Assembly (NCBI RefSeq): GCF_003330765.1
Contig: NZ_CP024902.1
Span: 868,001 to 932,000 of the forward strand
DNA from: Burkholderia pyrrocinia
Lineage (GTDB): Bacteria > Pseudomonadota > Gammaproteobacteria > Burkholderiales > Burkholderiaceae
Reading direction: 5' to 3'
DNA: 64,000 nt
The notes under the pieces were generated by a model that did not search any database, was not told where the DNA came from, and saw only the letters and a program-made list of their open reading frames with translations. Of this stretch, positions 63,695 through 64,000 are shown in pieces. How positions within the stretch are numbered: the stretch's first letter is position 1; every line of letters starts with the position of its first letter. The translations under genes were made by a program, and so were the position numbers.

Positions 63695-64000
63695 GTGGCG
63701 CGAGCGCGCGTGATGCGACGCTCCTGGCGTTCGACTACGGCGAAAAGCGGATCGGCGTCGCGATCGGCAATGCGCTGACGCGCTCGGCCCGCGCACTCGT
63801 CGTGATCCAGAACCTGAACCGCGAACACCGCTTCAAGGCGGTCGGCGACCTGCTGGCCGAATGGCGGCCGGACGCGCTCGTCGTCGGCCTGCCGATGCAT
63901 CCGGACGGCACGCCGCACGACATGACGCAGCAGGCGAAGCGCTTCGGCAACCAGCTGAACGGCCGCTTCGGGCTGCCCGTCACGTGGGTCGACGAGCGCT
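63691..64000 (+). CDS. ruvX: RuvX/YqgF putative Holliday junction resolvase (partial, C-terminus off the edge)
   Basis: The first 103 codons are present. The RNase H-like start [20 protein letters not shown] contains the catalytic Asp of DYG, and [20 protein letters not shown] is the conserved second motif. YqgF/RuvX acts in pre-16S rRNA 5' processing and was proposed as a junction resolvase. It is translationally coupled to yqgE (ATGA). The frame is intact to the window edge at VTWVDER. Confidence 0.95.

Overview
The window is about 67% G+C, and nearly every gene has the third-position G/C bias of a large-genome betaproteobacterium. Gene content and order point to chromosome 1 of a Burkholderia, probably the cepacia complex. 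The supporting clues are a groES-groEL operon with CIRCE, followed by a ThiD-like kinase, rubredoxin, yqgE and ruvX; the hmgA-fahA homogentisate cluster; xdhABC; a 3-hydroxybutyrate-oligomer hydrolase; and many LysR/AraC/IclR regulators. This assignment comes from family knowledge, not from a search. No rRNA, tRNA, CRISPR or prophage was found. The only mobile element recognised is a complete group IIC intron.

Layout. 1-975 (-): DUF3318 (cut by the edge), YqjE and ElaB/YqjD-like envelope proteins. 1295-1933: 1-Cys peroxiredoxin, sharing a bidirectional terminator with gcdH. 2080-4823: glutaryl-CoA dehydrogenase, a divergent IclR regulator with a palindromic operator candidate inside its promoter, and a GFA-family protein. 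4918-5721: degenerate EAL protein. 6086-12033: aromatic operon (flavoprotein hydroxylase, small DUF2783 protein, MFS importer, hmgA, fahA) that would take 3-hydroxyphenylacetate through homogentisate to fumarate and acetoacetate. 12112-22992: MFS and DMT transporters, BluB, D-lactate dehydrogenase with a LysR, a class V aminotransferase with an AraC. 23342-28446: xdhA, xdhB and a short xdhC preceded by a palindromic repeat, then an NTF2-like protein. 28463-32407: LysR, HCCA-isomerase-like protein, orphan TAXI protein, BON protein.

32544-38931: lipoprotein 3HB-oligomer hydrolase with a strong terminator; a group IIC intron inserted exactly behind that terminator; an AT-rich gap; an S10 carboxypeptidase-like lipoprotein. 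39206-42618: TauE/SafE permease, EmrB/QacA-type exporter, FrnE-like DsbA protein. 42822-47045: D-amino-acid module resembling dauBAR plus a periplasmic binding protein, organised around a divergent region with matching GTCTA-N3-TAGAC palindromes.

47567-49567: a 666-residue exported protein built from nine PLAPVQGVV-headed repeats, preceded by a near-consensus sigma-54 promoter. 49874-53211: compact operon of a PF03640 protein, ECF sigma, anti-sigma, cupredoxin, DUF1571-like protein and SRPBCC protein. 53447-57430 (-): OprB porin, exported beta-propeller and EfeB-type Dyp peroxidase under candidate Fur boxes. 58110-64000: groESL, ThiD-like kinase, rubredoxin, a hypothetical protein, yqgE and the start of ruvX.

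The best candidates for undescribed biology are the sigma-54-linked repeat protein, the ECF/cupredoxin operon, the Fur-linked porin-propeller-peroxidase operon, and the palindrome-controlled D-amino-acid module.
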